NCBI GenBank assembly: GCA_023145125.1
Contig: JAGLEK010000541.1
Span: 1 to 15,704, forward strand
Length of the DNA stretch: 15,704 nucleotides
Direction of reading: 5' to 3'
Source of the DNA: Bacteroidales bacterium
Lineage (GTDB): Bacteria; Bacteroidota; Bacteroidia; Bacteroidales; B18-G4
The notes beneath the pieces are model-generated. The model had not been told where the DNA came from. It saw only the letters and a program-made list of their open reading frames with translations, and ran no database searches. Both the position numbers and the translations under genes were made by a program. Shown here one piece after another: positions 1 through 5,709 of this stretch (the first letter of the stretch is position 1; the number at the start of each line of letters is the position of its first letter).

Positions 1-57
1 GATTTAACAGTTGAATTGCGTGATGGCAACGATTGCCCGACGTATAAGATTGAATGA
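1..57 (+). CDS. C-terminal end of an unidentified protein (partial)
   Basis: Reading frame 1 is open from the first base and ends at TGA (55-57), giving 18 residues that end in DCPTYKIE. The residue mix (charged and polar, with no stop until the end) looks like a genuine C-terminus. It lies convergent to the porP/sprF-like gene, with the terminator hairpin at 165-192 between them. Too little is present to name a family. The call rests only on the open frame and plausible composition, so it could be a chance frame. Confidence 0.4.
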   Translation, partial: DLTVELRDGNDCPTYKIE

Positions 58-120
58 AGCCAGGCCAGGCTTGGATATTAAATATCGCGCAACCGGAGTG
101 AAGCGGAGCTCGGCGAAGCT

Positions 121-157
121 AATCTCCTACATCGTGCAATCTCCTACATCGTGCAAT
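121..157. repeat. 17-bp direct tandem repeat, about 2.2 copies
   Basis: The unit CTCCTACATCGTGCAAT occurs at 124-140 and again, identically, at 141-157. The preceding AAT (121-123) continues the same period. The copies touch each other with no spacer. They lie between an upstream plus-strand gene end and the porP terminator. The flanking 88-120 stretch is GC-richer than its surroundings and contains GAGCTC and short inverted segments. The whole block may be a remnant of a dispersed intergenic repeat, which cannot be shown from one window. Confidence 0.8.
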
Positions 158-158
158 T

Positions 159-192
159 AAAAAAGGCTGTCTCAATTTATTTTGAGACAGCC
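159..192 (-). terminator. Rho-independent terminator of the porP/sprF-like gene
   Basis: GGCTGTCTCAA (165-175) pairs perfectly with TTGAGACAGCC (182-192), an 11-bp stem with a 6-nt loop. Read on the minus strand, the stem is followed by six T residues (complement of A159-A164) and then AATT. It lies about 25 bases beyond the stop codon of the minus-strand gene. On the plus strand no T tract follows, so termination is expected mainly in the minus direction. Confidence 0.9.
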
Positions 193-216
193 CCTGAATA
201 GAATTTCTTTTGGAGA

Positions 217-1278
217 TTAGAACGGTGAACATTCCAAAGGTTCGTTTCCACGGCGATACCTGGCAGAACCAACAACCTTTGGCTGGAACAGGGAGATATC
301 ATCAAATTCCATGATCAGCGTAATCTCGTGTGTTGGTCCTGTGAAAGAAAACTCAGGATATATCACAAAGTCGTAACTATACATCAGTTTCAGGTTAGCC
401 AGGTCTGAGACTGGTATATTGACCCCACCCATAAATGATAACAGGCTATACGTATCATATTCAAAAGATTCATTCTTATACCAAATCCCCAGGTAAACAT
501 GTGTGAAATAAAAATTAGACCCAAATGCAAAATAGCTAAGCTTATTCTGGCTCTGGTAAAAGAATCCCGGATTGATCTTAAAACTTGAAGAACGGCGGTA
601 AAAACCCCTGTTCTGCTCAAAGTCCCAGATAAGGTCGATATGTGCTACCCATTTACGAGGCAATGGGGAAGTTCCTTCATACCATGATTCGTTCGGCCGT
701 GTAAGGTGATGCAGTGCTCCGCCAACAACCCCTGAAACGTTGTTCCCTTTAAACTGGAATAATAGACCTGCTGAAAAATCAGGGTATGTAATTTTATTTG
801 CATTGGGGGCCATAAAAGATGTTGGGTAAATATTTCCATACCTGGGATCCAGTTGATCAGGAAAGATGAGGTTGTCCCAGTTTATCCTTTTTTGCACAAA
901 AGTTGCCTGTATACCCATTTGCATGATCATATAATCTGCGATGGGGACCCTTACAGAGGGCATAATACCGACAATCGTATGGTTTACCAGTCCCTGGGAG
1001 GCACTGTGGTTAGCAACAATGATCCCGAGGCCTCCGGCTCCGGGAAGGCCACGCTCAGCAATATCAGCAGAGAAAGAATAAGTCCTGAAACTTGCCGGGA
1101 CCTTGACCATTTGCCTTCGATATGTAAGCCGTGCCTTTAAGCCTGAAGTTAAGCCCACATATGCCGGGTTGTAATAAGTTGGATTGTTATACCACTGAGA
1201 AAAATCAAAATCCTGAGCGGTTATTCCGCATGTCAGCAGAAAGTTAAGGAGAATTAGTAAAGTGAATTTACGCTTCAT
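217..1278 (-). CDS. PorP/SprF family type IX secretion system outer-membrane protein
   Basis: The product is 353 aa with an N-terminal signal peptide: a basic start MKRK, a hydrophobic stretch to about residue 20, and probable cleavage after TAQ (residue 22). The mature protein opens with FSQWYNNPTYYNPAYVGL, the hallmark of PorP/SprF proteins. The rest consists of alternating amphipathic segments rich in aromatic residues and Gly, as expected of an outer-membrane beta barrel. In known systems these proteins (PorP of Porphyromonas, SprF of Flavobacterium) support secretion or surface attachment of type IX cargo. SprF-like paralogues usually sit beside the gene of a large cargo adhesin. Here the gene stands alone: the neighbour upstream is divergent and encodes a peptidase, and the gene beyond the terminator is convergent. 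The specific partner is therefore unknown. The family call is firm; the role as PorP proper or as an SprF-like paralogue is not resolved. Confidence 0.9.
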   Translation of the reverse strand: MKRKFTLLILLNFLLTCGITAQDFDFSQWYNNPTYYNPAYVGLTSGLKARLTYRRQMVKVPASFRTYSFSADIAERGLPGAGGLGIIVANHSASQGLVNHTIVGIMPSVRVPIADYMIMQMGIQATFVQKRINWDNLIFPDQLDPRYGNIYPTSFMAPNANKITYPDFSAGLLFQFKGNNVSGVVGGALHHLTRPNESWYEGTSPLPRKWVAHIDLIWDFEQNRGFYRRSSSFKINPGFFYQSQNKLSYFAFGSNFYFTHVYLGIWYKNESFEYDTYSLLSFMGGVNIPVSDLANLKLMYSYDFVIYPEFSFTGPTHEITLIMEFDDISLFQPKVVGSARYRRGNEPLECSPF

Positions 1279-1340
1279 GTCAGCTCTCAGATTAGTAAGG
1301 GTACTTGCCTTAATTAGTATATGATTCTATTCATACGTTA

Positions 1341-1376
1341 TCTTCATCGATAAGTTACAATAATTAAAGATGAAGA
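1341..1376. repeat. 8-bp inverted repeat in the divergent promoter region
   Basis: TCTTCATC (1341-1348) and GATGAAGA (1369-1376) are exact reverse complements separated by 20 AT-rich bases. The repeat lies 63-98 bases upstream of the porP/sprF-like start, so it could be an operator half-site pair or part of that gene's 5' leader. An 8-bp match in AT-rich DNA can arise by chance. Confidence 0.35.
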
Positions 1377-1527
1377 AAACTACGGTCAAGTCTGTTTAAG
1401 ATTGGGTGGTTTTGATAATTTAAGATCGTGATAGTTTTGTTTATTTGAGATTGTGAAATTAAAAAAAAATTCCTTATTTTTATGTATAATCAGAATAAAT
1501 TATGCCAAAAGGGTTTTATGATTATTA

Positions 1528-1535
1528 TATATTTG
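1528..1535 (+). promoter_or_regulatory. Bacteroidetes -7 box upstream of the DPP IV gene
   Basis: TATATTTG matches the TAnnTTTG -7 element of the Bacteroidetes primary sigma factor. It lies 30 bases before the ATG, which would give a leader of about 25 nt. No exact TTTG is found at the usual 19-base spacing upstream, so this promoter is supported by only one of the two boxes. Confidence 0.55.
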
Positions 1536-1565
1536 CAACGCTATTAAAGATTTTAAACCAAAGTT

Positions 1566-3737
1566 ATGAAAAAGATACCATTAAGCCTAATTATCGGACT
1601 GTTTATTTTCACTTTAGTTGCCCAGGAGTCTAAAAAAACCTTTACCCTCGAAAACGTGGTACAGAGAAATGCTTTTCGTGCCCAGGGTGTTTATGGTCTC
1701 AATTCCATGGCAAATGGCCGGCATTATTGCTCAAATAAGGAAGGAAATATAATTGTTTACGGATATAAGACAGGTGACCTGGCAGACACTCTCGTAAGGG
1801 CAGCAGATCTTATTCCTGAAGGATCTGAGGATCCAATTAATATAAGAAGCTATACGCTCAGCAAGGACGAGAATAAGATCTTGATACCCACAGAAACCGA
1901 GAGCATCTACAGATGGTCGTCCAGGTCAAACTTTTATATCTGGGATATAGATAAGCATAAGCTTACTGCCCTGTCAGATAATGGAAAGCAACGGCTTGCT
2001 GATTTCTCGCCTGATGGAAGCAAAGTAGCTTTTGTGCGCGAAAACAATATTTTCATCAGGGACCTGGTAAATGGAAAAGAAATCCAGCTTACCACAGATG
2101 GAAAAGATCGTTTCATTATCAATGGAACCACCGATTGGGTTTATGAAGAAGAATTTGGCTTCACAAAGGGGTTTTTCTGGGCACCGGACGGGAACAAAAT
2201 TGCTTTTTACAGATTTGATGAAAGCGAAGTAGTGGAATATGAAATGCAATTATGGGGTGATCTTTATCCCGGTATGCATAAGTACAAGTATCCGAAAGCC
2301 GGTGAAGATAATTCACTTGTCAGCATTCATATCTATGATCTGGCCGGCGGGAACATAATTCCTGTAGACATTGGAGAAGAAACAGACCAGTATATACCAA
2401 GGATCAAATGGACAGCCAGGCCGGGCGTACTCTCCGTTCAACGCATGAACCGCCTGCAAAATAAACTTGAGATCCTTCTGGCGAATGCAGAAACCGGCGT
2501 AAGCCACGTTATTTACACCGAAGAAAACAAATATTATATTGATATAACCGACCATTTGACTTTTATTGATGAGGATCATTTTTTATTCACAAGTGAAAGG
2601 GACGGATATAATCACATATACTACTACGATCTCGATGGGAAACTAATAAAACAGCTTACTTCTGGTGAATGGGATGTGATGGGGCTTGAAGGATATGATT
2701 CAAAGCGGAAGCAGGCATTATTCATAGCTGCCCACTCCTCCCCTTTGAACCGGGAACTCATGAGTGTCAGCCTGGGAGGAGACATGAAGCTCTTATCATC
2801 AGGCGTCGGCACGAACAGTGCCGGCTTCAGCAATAATTTCGACTACCACATAAACACTTTCACCGATGCTAACACGCCCCCGTATATCACCGTAAATAAA
2901 TATAATGGCAAAGTGGTGCGTGTGCTTGAAGAAAACACAGCCCTGATGGATAAATTAATGGAATATGGCTATCAGAAACGGGATTTTTTTACCATTCCTG
3001 TCGGGAATGATATCAGCCTGAATGCCTGGCGAATCCTTCCGGATGGTTTTGATCCTGATAAAAAATACCCGGTACTTATGTATGTTTATGGCGGCCCCGG
3101 ATCTCAAACAGTACAAAATAGCTGGGGAGGCGGACAACTCTGGTACCAGATGCTTGCACAACATGAGATCATTTGCATTTCTGTCGACAACAGGGGTACA
3201 GGTGCCCGTGGTGAGGAATTCAAGAAGATGACATACCTGGAACTCGGGAAATATGAAACCATTGATCAGATTGCATCGGCGAAATACCTTGCAGGCCTCT
3301 CCTGGGTTGATGATGAACATATCGGGATCTTTGGTTGGAGTTACGGTGGATTTATGTCCACACTCTGTATGACAAAAGGCGCTGATATTTTTGACATAGG
3401 CATTGCTGTTGCTCCCGTCACCAACTGGAAGTATTATGATAATATTTACACAGAGCGTTTTATGCGTACACCACAGGAAAATCCTGAGGGGTATGAAGAT
3501 AATTCACCAATCAACTTCACGGATCAGCTACAGGGGAAATACCTGCTTGTACACGGTACTGCCGACGATAATGTCCATGTACAGAATACCATTGATCTGA
3601 TAACAGCCCTTGTGGACTCAGACAAACAGTTTGAAATGCAGCTGTATCCGAATAAGAATCATAGCATTTATGGTGGGAACACACGATACCACCTCTATCG
3701 CATGTTAACTGATTTTATTTTCGAAAATCTCAAATAA
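1566..3737 (+). CDS. Dipeptidyl peptidase IV (serine protease family S9B), secreted
   Basis: The 723-aa product has a signal peptide (MKKI, hydrophobic core, likely cleavage near residue 20, VAQ-E). An N-terminal beta-propeller fills roughly residues 25-470 and an alpha/beta-hydrolase domain roughly 490-723. The nucleophile is Ser592 in GWSYGG, the acid is Asp667 in HGTADDNVH, and the base is His699 in NKNHSIYGG. The propeller carries DWVYEEEFG at 190-198. In human DPP IV the glutamate pair of this motif holds the substrate amino terminus, which favours a true X-Pro (or X-Ala) dipeptidyl aminopeptidase over other S9 members. The YGGPGSQ segment matches the oxyanion-hole region. The expected role is removal of N-terminal dipeptides from peptides in the periplasm or at the cell surface for amino-acid nutrition. 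No type IX C-terminal sorting domain follows the hydrolase fold, so Sec export to the periplasm or outer-membrane periphery is likely. The gene appears monocistronic, since rpsU has its own promoter. Confidence 0.93.
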   Translation: MKKIPLSLIIGLFIFTLVAQESKKTFTLENVVQRNAFRAQGVYGLNSMANGRHYCSNKEGNIIVYGYKTGDLADTLVRAADLIPEGSEDPINIRSYTLSKDENKILIPTETESIYRWSSRSNFYIWDIDKHKLTALSDNGKQRLADFSPDGSKVAFVRENNIFIRDLVNGKEIQLTTDGKDRFIINGTTDWVYEEEFGFTKGFFWAPDGNKIAFYRFDESEVVEYEMQLWGDLYPGMHKYKYPKAGEDNSLVSIHIYDLAGGNIIPVDIGEETDQYIPRIKWTARPGVLSVQRMNRLQNKLEILLANAETGVSHVIYTEENKYYIDITDHLTFIDEDHFLFTSERDGYNHIYYYDLDGKLIKQLTSGEWDVMGLEGYDSKRKQALFIAAHSSPLNRELMSVSLGGDMKLLSSGVGTNSAGFSNNFDYHINTFTDANTPPYITVNKYNGKVVRVLEENTALMDKLMEYGYQKRDFFTIPVGNDISLNAWRILPDGFDPDKKYPVLMYVYGGPGSQTVQNSWGGGQLWYQMLAQHEIICISVDNRGTGARGEEFKKMTYLELGKYETIDQIASAKYLAGLSWVDDEHIGIFGWSYGGFMSTLCMTKGADIFDIGIAVAPVTNWKYYDNIYTERFMRTPQENPEGYEDNSPINFTDQLQGKYLLVHGTADDNVHVQNTIDLITALVDSDKQFEMQLYPNKNHSIYGGNTRYHLYRMLTDFIFENLK

Positions 3738-3747
3738 TCTGTAAAGT

Positions 3748-3778
3748 TTTGATTTTTGATTAATATGCAGTATTTTTG
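3748..3778 (+). promoter_or_regulatory. Consensus Bacteroidetes promoter for rpsU
   Basis: TTTG (3748-3751) and TATTTTTG (3771-3778) are separated by exactly 19 bases, matching TTTG-N19-TAnnTTTG in full. Transcription should start near 3783, giving a leader of about 45 nt before rpsU. The promoter lies just after the DPP IV stop codon, so rpsU is uncoupled from that gene. Confidence 0.8.
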
Positions 3779-3814
3779 CAGCCGCAATTCAAGTTAAAAC
3801 ATTATCAATAAACG

Positions 3815-3822
3815 AAAGAGGT
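3815..3822 (+). promoter_or_regulatory. Strong Shine-Dalgarno sequence of rpsU
   Basis: AAAGAGGT ends 7 bases before the rpsU ATG. It is a good match to the anti-Shine-Dalgarno at ideal spacing. Apart from hpf, none of the other genes with a visible start here has anything comparable. In Bacteroidia, bS21 helps sequester the anti-Shine-Dalgarno, and rpsU mRNAs with strong sites have been linked to autogenous control. That link is knowledge of the clade, not shown here. Confidence 0.7.
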
Positions 3823-3829
3823 ATTTTTT

Positions 3830-4024
3830 ATGATTATCATTCCGGTTAAAGAAGGCGAGAATATTGACAAGGCTCTCAAGAAATTCAAACGTAAATTTGA
3901 AAAAACAGGTGTCATTAAGGAATTAAGGGAACGCCAGAAGTTCACTAAGCCTTCTATTAAAAACAGGGAAATGAAGCTGAAAGCCATATATATTCAGCAA
4001 CTCAGACAAGCTGACGAGGGCTAA
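3830..4024 (+). CDS. rpsU: 30S ribosomal protein bS21
   Basis: This 64-aa basic protein begins MIIIPVKEGENIDKALKKFK and continues with RKFEKTGVIKELRERQ, the diagnostic bS21 signature. Its length is normal for Bacteroidetes. bS21 binds the 30S platform near the 3' end of 16S rRNA. In Bacteroidia it forms, with bS18 and bS6, a pocket that occludes the anti-Shine-Dalgarno, which explains why most genes in the phylum lack Shine-Dalgarno sites. The start is fixed by the strong ribosome binding site 7 bases upstream. It has its own consensus promoter and is followed 34 bases later by the start of another promoter for the recombinase gene, so it may be expressed as a single gene. A short GCTAA/TTAGC hairpin (4031-4047) follows the stop but lacks a T tract. 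Confidence 0.97.
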   Translation: MIIIPVKEGENIDKALKKFKRKFEKTGVIKELRERQKFTKPSIKNREMKLKAIYIQQLRQADEG

Positions 4025-4057
4025 TTCAGCGCTAAGAAGATTTTAGCAGGAAGAAAT

Positions 4058-4088
4058 TTTGATTCAATATTTTTTTTGATTATATTTG
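4058..4088 (+). promoter_or_regulatory. Consensus Bacteroidetes promoter for the tyrosine recombinase gene
   Basis: TTTG (4058-4061) and TATATTTG (4081-4088) are separated by exactly 19 bases, a full consensus match. Transcription should begin near 4093, giving a leader of about 29 nt that includes a run of 11 T (4104-4114). The promoter covers an in-frame TTG at 4086, which argues against that TTG as the start codon. Confidence 0.8.
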
Positions 4089-4121
4089 AATCAGGATTTC
4101 TTCTTTTTTTTTTTGATATCG

Positions 4122-5003
4122 ATGGTGCAGGAAAAATTCATTGAATATATAAGCTTCGAGAAAAGATACTCTCATCACACCATTCAGGCATATACCAAAG
4201 ATCTTTCACAGTTTTCCAATTTTCTTAACGAGCAGTATGGCATCTCAGACCTTACATCAGCAGAGCACCAGCAGATCCGGTCATGGATAGTTCACCTCAT
4301 GGAAACCGGTCTTTCGGAGCGTTCTGTGCTAAGAAAGCTGAGCACATTAAAGTCTTATTACAAATACCTTCACCGCAACCAGGTCATCGACCATAATCCG
4401 ACCTTGATAGTTATCGCTCCAAAAATACCCTCACGTAACCCGGAGTTTGTCGGTGAAGAAAAAATGCAGAACCTCTTTGAACAAATTGACTTCGGAAATG
4501 ATTATATAGGTGTACGGGATAAGATGATCCTGGAGGTCTTTTACGGCACAGGCATCAGATTGTCGGAATTGATTGATTTACAAACATATGATGTTTCTTT
4601 AGAAAATTGCACCATGAAAGTCCTGGGCAAAAGAAATAAAGAACGCATCATACCGTTTACACAAAAGATGGGGAAGCAGTTATCAGCATATCTTGAGATG
4701 AAAGAAGATCAGGGATTCAATGCAGAAAGCGCATTATTTGTTACCAATAAAGGCAAAAAGCTCTACCCAAGGCTCGTATACAGGATCGTTAATAAGTATC
4801 TGAGCATGGTCACCACGCTTACTAAGAGGAGTCCACATGTGCTCCGCCACACTTTTGCCACTCATATGCTCAATAAGGGTGCCGACCTTAATGCCATCAA
4901 GGAATTCCTGGGTCATGCCAACCTTGCTGCCACCCAGGTGTACACGCACAATACCGTTGATAAGCTTAAAAAAATCTACCGGCAGGCCCATCCGAGAGCC
5001 TGA
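4122..5003 (+). CDS. Tyrosine recombinase of the XerC/XerD type
   Basis: From ATG at 4122 the product is 293 aa. The frame is open upstream to a TTG at 4086, but that codon sits in the promoter's -7 box and would add an F-rich tail encoded by a poly-T run. An N-terminal SAM-like core-binding domain (about 1-95) precedes the catalytic domain (about 105-293). The catalytic set is complete: Arg146 (GTGIRLSEL), Lys170 (LGKRNKER), His239 and Arg242 (HVLRH), His265 (LGHANLAATQ) and Tyr274 (QVYTH). Xer recombinases resolve chromosome dimers at dif during division. Length, full motif set and location among core genes favour a housekeeping Xer protein over a mobile-element integrase; no attachment sites or phage genes are nearby. 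Whether it is the XerC or XerD partner cannot be decided from this window. Confidence 0.93.
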   Translation: MVQEKFIEYISFEKRYSHHTIQAYTKDLSQFSNFLNEQYGISDLTSAEHQQIRSWIVHLMETGLSERSVLRKLSTLKSYYKYLHRNQVIDHNPTLIVIAPKIPSRNPEFVGEEKMQNLFEQIDFGNDYIGVRDKMILEVFYGTGIRLSELIDLQTYDVSLENCTMKVLGKRNKERIIPFTQKMGKQLSAYLEMKEDQGFNAESALFVTNKGKKLYPRLVYRIVNKYLSMVTTLTKRSPHVLRHTFATHMLNKGADLNAIKEFLGHANLAATQVYTHNTVDKLKKIYRQAHPRA

Positions 5004-5024
5004 TGGGTTGTTAAAAATGATATT

Positions 5025-5066
5025 CAATATACATTATACAATATACATTATACAATATATAATATA
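5025..5066. repeat. 14-bp AT-rich tandem repeat, three copies, in the hpf leader
   Basis: CAATATACATTATA is found at 5025-5038 and identically at 5039-5052. A diverged third copy, CAATATATAATATA, is at 5053-5066. The array ends exactly where the hpf Shine-Dalgarno begins. It lies between the recombinase stop and hpf and encodes nothing. Confidence 0.85.
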
Positions 5067-5071
5067 GGAGG
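5066..5071 (+). promoter_or_regulatory. Strong Shine-Dalgarno sequence of hpf
   Basis: AGGAGG lies 7 bases before the hpf ATG, a near-ideal Shine-Dalgarno. It is exceptional in this window, where tuf, secE, nusG, rplK, rplA, rplL, rpoB and rpoC have none. It supports the ATG at 5079 as the start. Confidence 0.8.
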
Positions 5072-5078
5072 ATAAATT

Positions 5079-5381
5079 ATGAAAGTTAACATTAACTCGG
5101 TGCACTTCAAGGCAGACAAAAAACTCATCGGCTTTATTGATCAGAAAGTAGACAAGCTTTCAAACTTTTATGACGGGATCATTGGAGGTGATGTTTCACT
5201 AAAACTTTCAAACAAGGCTGACAATGAGAATAAAATTGTGGAGATCCGCTTAATTATCAAGGGTTATGACCTTTTCGCGAAGAAACACAGCCATTCTTTT
5301 GAGGAAGCTACCGACCAGGCAATTGATGCTTTAAAAAAGCAATTAACCAAGCATAAGGATAAATCAAGGAAAAAATATTAA
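5079..5381 (+). CDS. hpf: Ribosome hibernation promoting factor, short form (HPF/RaiA family)
   Basis: This 100-aa protein has the HPF/RaiA pattern: the N-terminal strand MKVNINSVHFKADKKLIGFI, the central VSLKLSN and VEIRLIIKGYDLFAKKHS strands, then a helix FEEATDQAIDALKKQLTKHKDKSRKKY with a basic tail. It lacks the extra C-terminal dimerisation domain of long HPF. Family members bind the 30S decoding region and keep idle ribosomes inactive in slow growth. The gene follows the recombinase gene by 75 bases that hold the 14-bp repeat. No exact consensus promoter is seen there: a TTG-N19-TACATTAT at 5008-5037 is weak. Readthrough from the recombinase promoter is therefore likely. A good terminator follows. 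Confidence 0.93.
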   Translation: MKVNINSVHFKADKKLIGFIDQKVDKLSNFYDGIIGGDVSLKLSNKADNENKIVEIRLIIKGYDLFAKKHSHSFEEATDQAIDALKKQLTKHKDKSRKKY

Positions 5382-5408
5382 TTTTTTGCCATATTTTTTC
5401 AAAAATAC

Positions 5409-5439
5409 TTTGTTATTTTATATATAATTTATATTTTTG
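5409..5439 (+). promoter_or_regulatory. Consensus Bacteroidetes promoter of the tRNA-tuf cluster
   Basis: TTTG (5409-5412) and TATTTTTG (5432-5439) are separated by exactly 19 bases, a full match to TTTG-N19-TAnnTTTG. The expected start near 5444 lies about 47 bases before the first tRNA and inside the 5' arm of the hpf terminator stem. No other consensus promoter is seen before tuf, so the four tRNAs and tuf are probably transcribed from here. Confidence 0.8.
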
Positions 5440-5469
5440 CAGACCTTTTTCACGAAGGGTCTGTTTTTT
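5440..5469 (+). terminator. Rho-independent terminator of hpf
   Basis: CAGACCTTT (5440-5448) pairs with GAAGGGTCTG at 5454-5463 (nine pairs, one of them G-T, from C5440-G5463 to T5448-A5455). The loop is about six bases, and TTTTTTA follows at 5464-5470. It lies 58 bases after the hpf stop. Transcripts arriving from hpf carry the whole stem. Transcripts starting at the adjacent promoter should lack most of its 5' arm. Confidence 0.8.
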
Positions 5470-5490
5470 ATTTATTGAAAGTAAAGAAAT

Positions 5491-5564
5491 GCCGATGTAG
5501 CTCAGTTGGCCAGAGCAGCTGATTTGTAATCAGCCGGCCGGGGGTTCGAATCCCTCCATCGGCT
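5491..5564 (+). tRNA. tRNA-Thr (anticodon TGT)
   Basis: The cloverleaf is complete. The acceptor GCCGATG pairs with CATCGGC (5557-5563), with discriminator T5564. The D-stem GCTC/GAGC is present, and the anticodon stem GCTGA/TCAGC carries loop TTTGTAA with anticodon TGT at 5525-5527. The T-arm GGGGG/CCCTC closes around TTCGAAT with a G-T pair. The CCA end is not encoded. It reads ACA codons, and ACG by wobble. Confidence 0.97.
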
Positions 5565-5590
5565 CATTATTTGGCAGTTACAAGAACTAC

Positions 5591-5675
5591 GGGGAGATTC
5601 CAGAGCGGTCAAACGGGGCAGACTGTAAATCTGTTGGCTAAGCCTTCGGAGGTTCGAATCCTCCTCTCCCCACCA
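5591..5675 (+). tRNA. tRNA-Tyr (anticodon GTA)
   Basis: GGGGAGA (5591-5597) pairs with TCTCCCC (5665-5671), followed by discriminator A5672 and an encoded CCA (5673-5675). The anticodon loop CTGTAAA holds GTA at 5625-5627. The long variable arm, between the anticodon stem and the T-arm GGAGG/CCTCC, is typical of class II tRNA-Tyr. It is the only tRNA of the five here with an encoded CCA end. Confidence 0.97.
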
Positions 5676-5709
5676 GGACCTCACAAAGGAGTTCTTTACA
5701 AGGTTAATA

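Larger units (their letters stand above)
1279..1565. other. Divergent intergenic region between porP/sprF-like and DPP IV genes
   Basis: This AT-rich stretch of 287 bases has no credible coding frame. It must carry the promoters of both flanking genes. A good -7 box for the peptidase gene is at 1528-1535. For the minus-strand gene I find no exact TAnnTTTG box. An 8-bp inverted repeat lies at 1341-1376. A run of nine or more A occurs near 1461-1469. No RNA gene or riboswitch is recognisable. Confidence 0.7.

Noticed and set aside
121..157. CRISPR array
   Set aside because: There are only two adjoining copies with no spacers and no cas genes.
1566..3737. Type IX secretion signal on the DPP IV
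   Set aside because: The protein ends with the hydrolase fold (final helix LYRMLTDFIFENLK); no C-terminal sorting domain follows.
4086..4121. Extension of the recombinase to a TTG start at 4086
   Set aside because: The TTG is part of a full-consensus -7 box (4081-4088), the added residues are a poly-Phe string from a T run, and ATG 4122 gives the normal Xer N-terminus.
4122..5003. Integrase of a mobile element
   Set aside because: No attachment-site repeats, phage or conjugation genes are present. The protein has Xer length and lies among core genes with a housekeeping promoter.
5502..5684. Minus-strand 60-aa open frame across the tRNA genes
   Set aside because: It is antisense to tRNA-Thr and tRNA-Tyr. 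Such frames with DSNLRR and RWRDSNPRPADYKS strings are well-known spurious predictions over tRNA genes.
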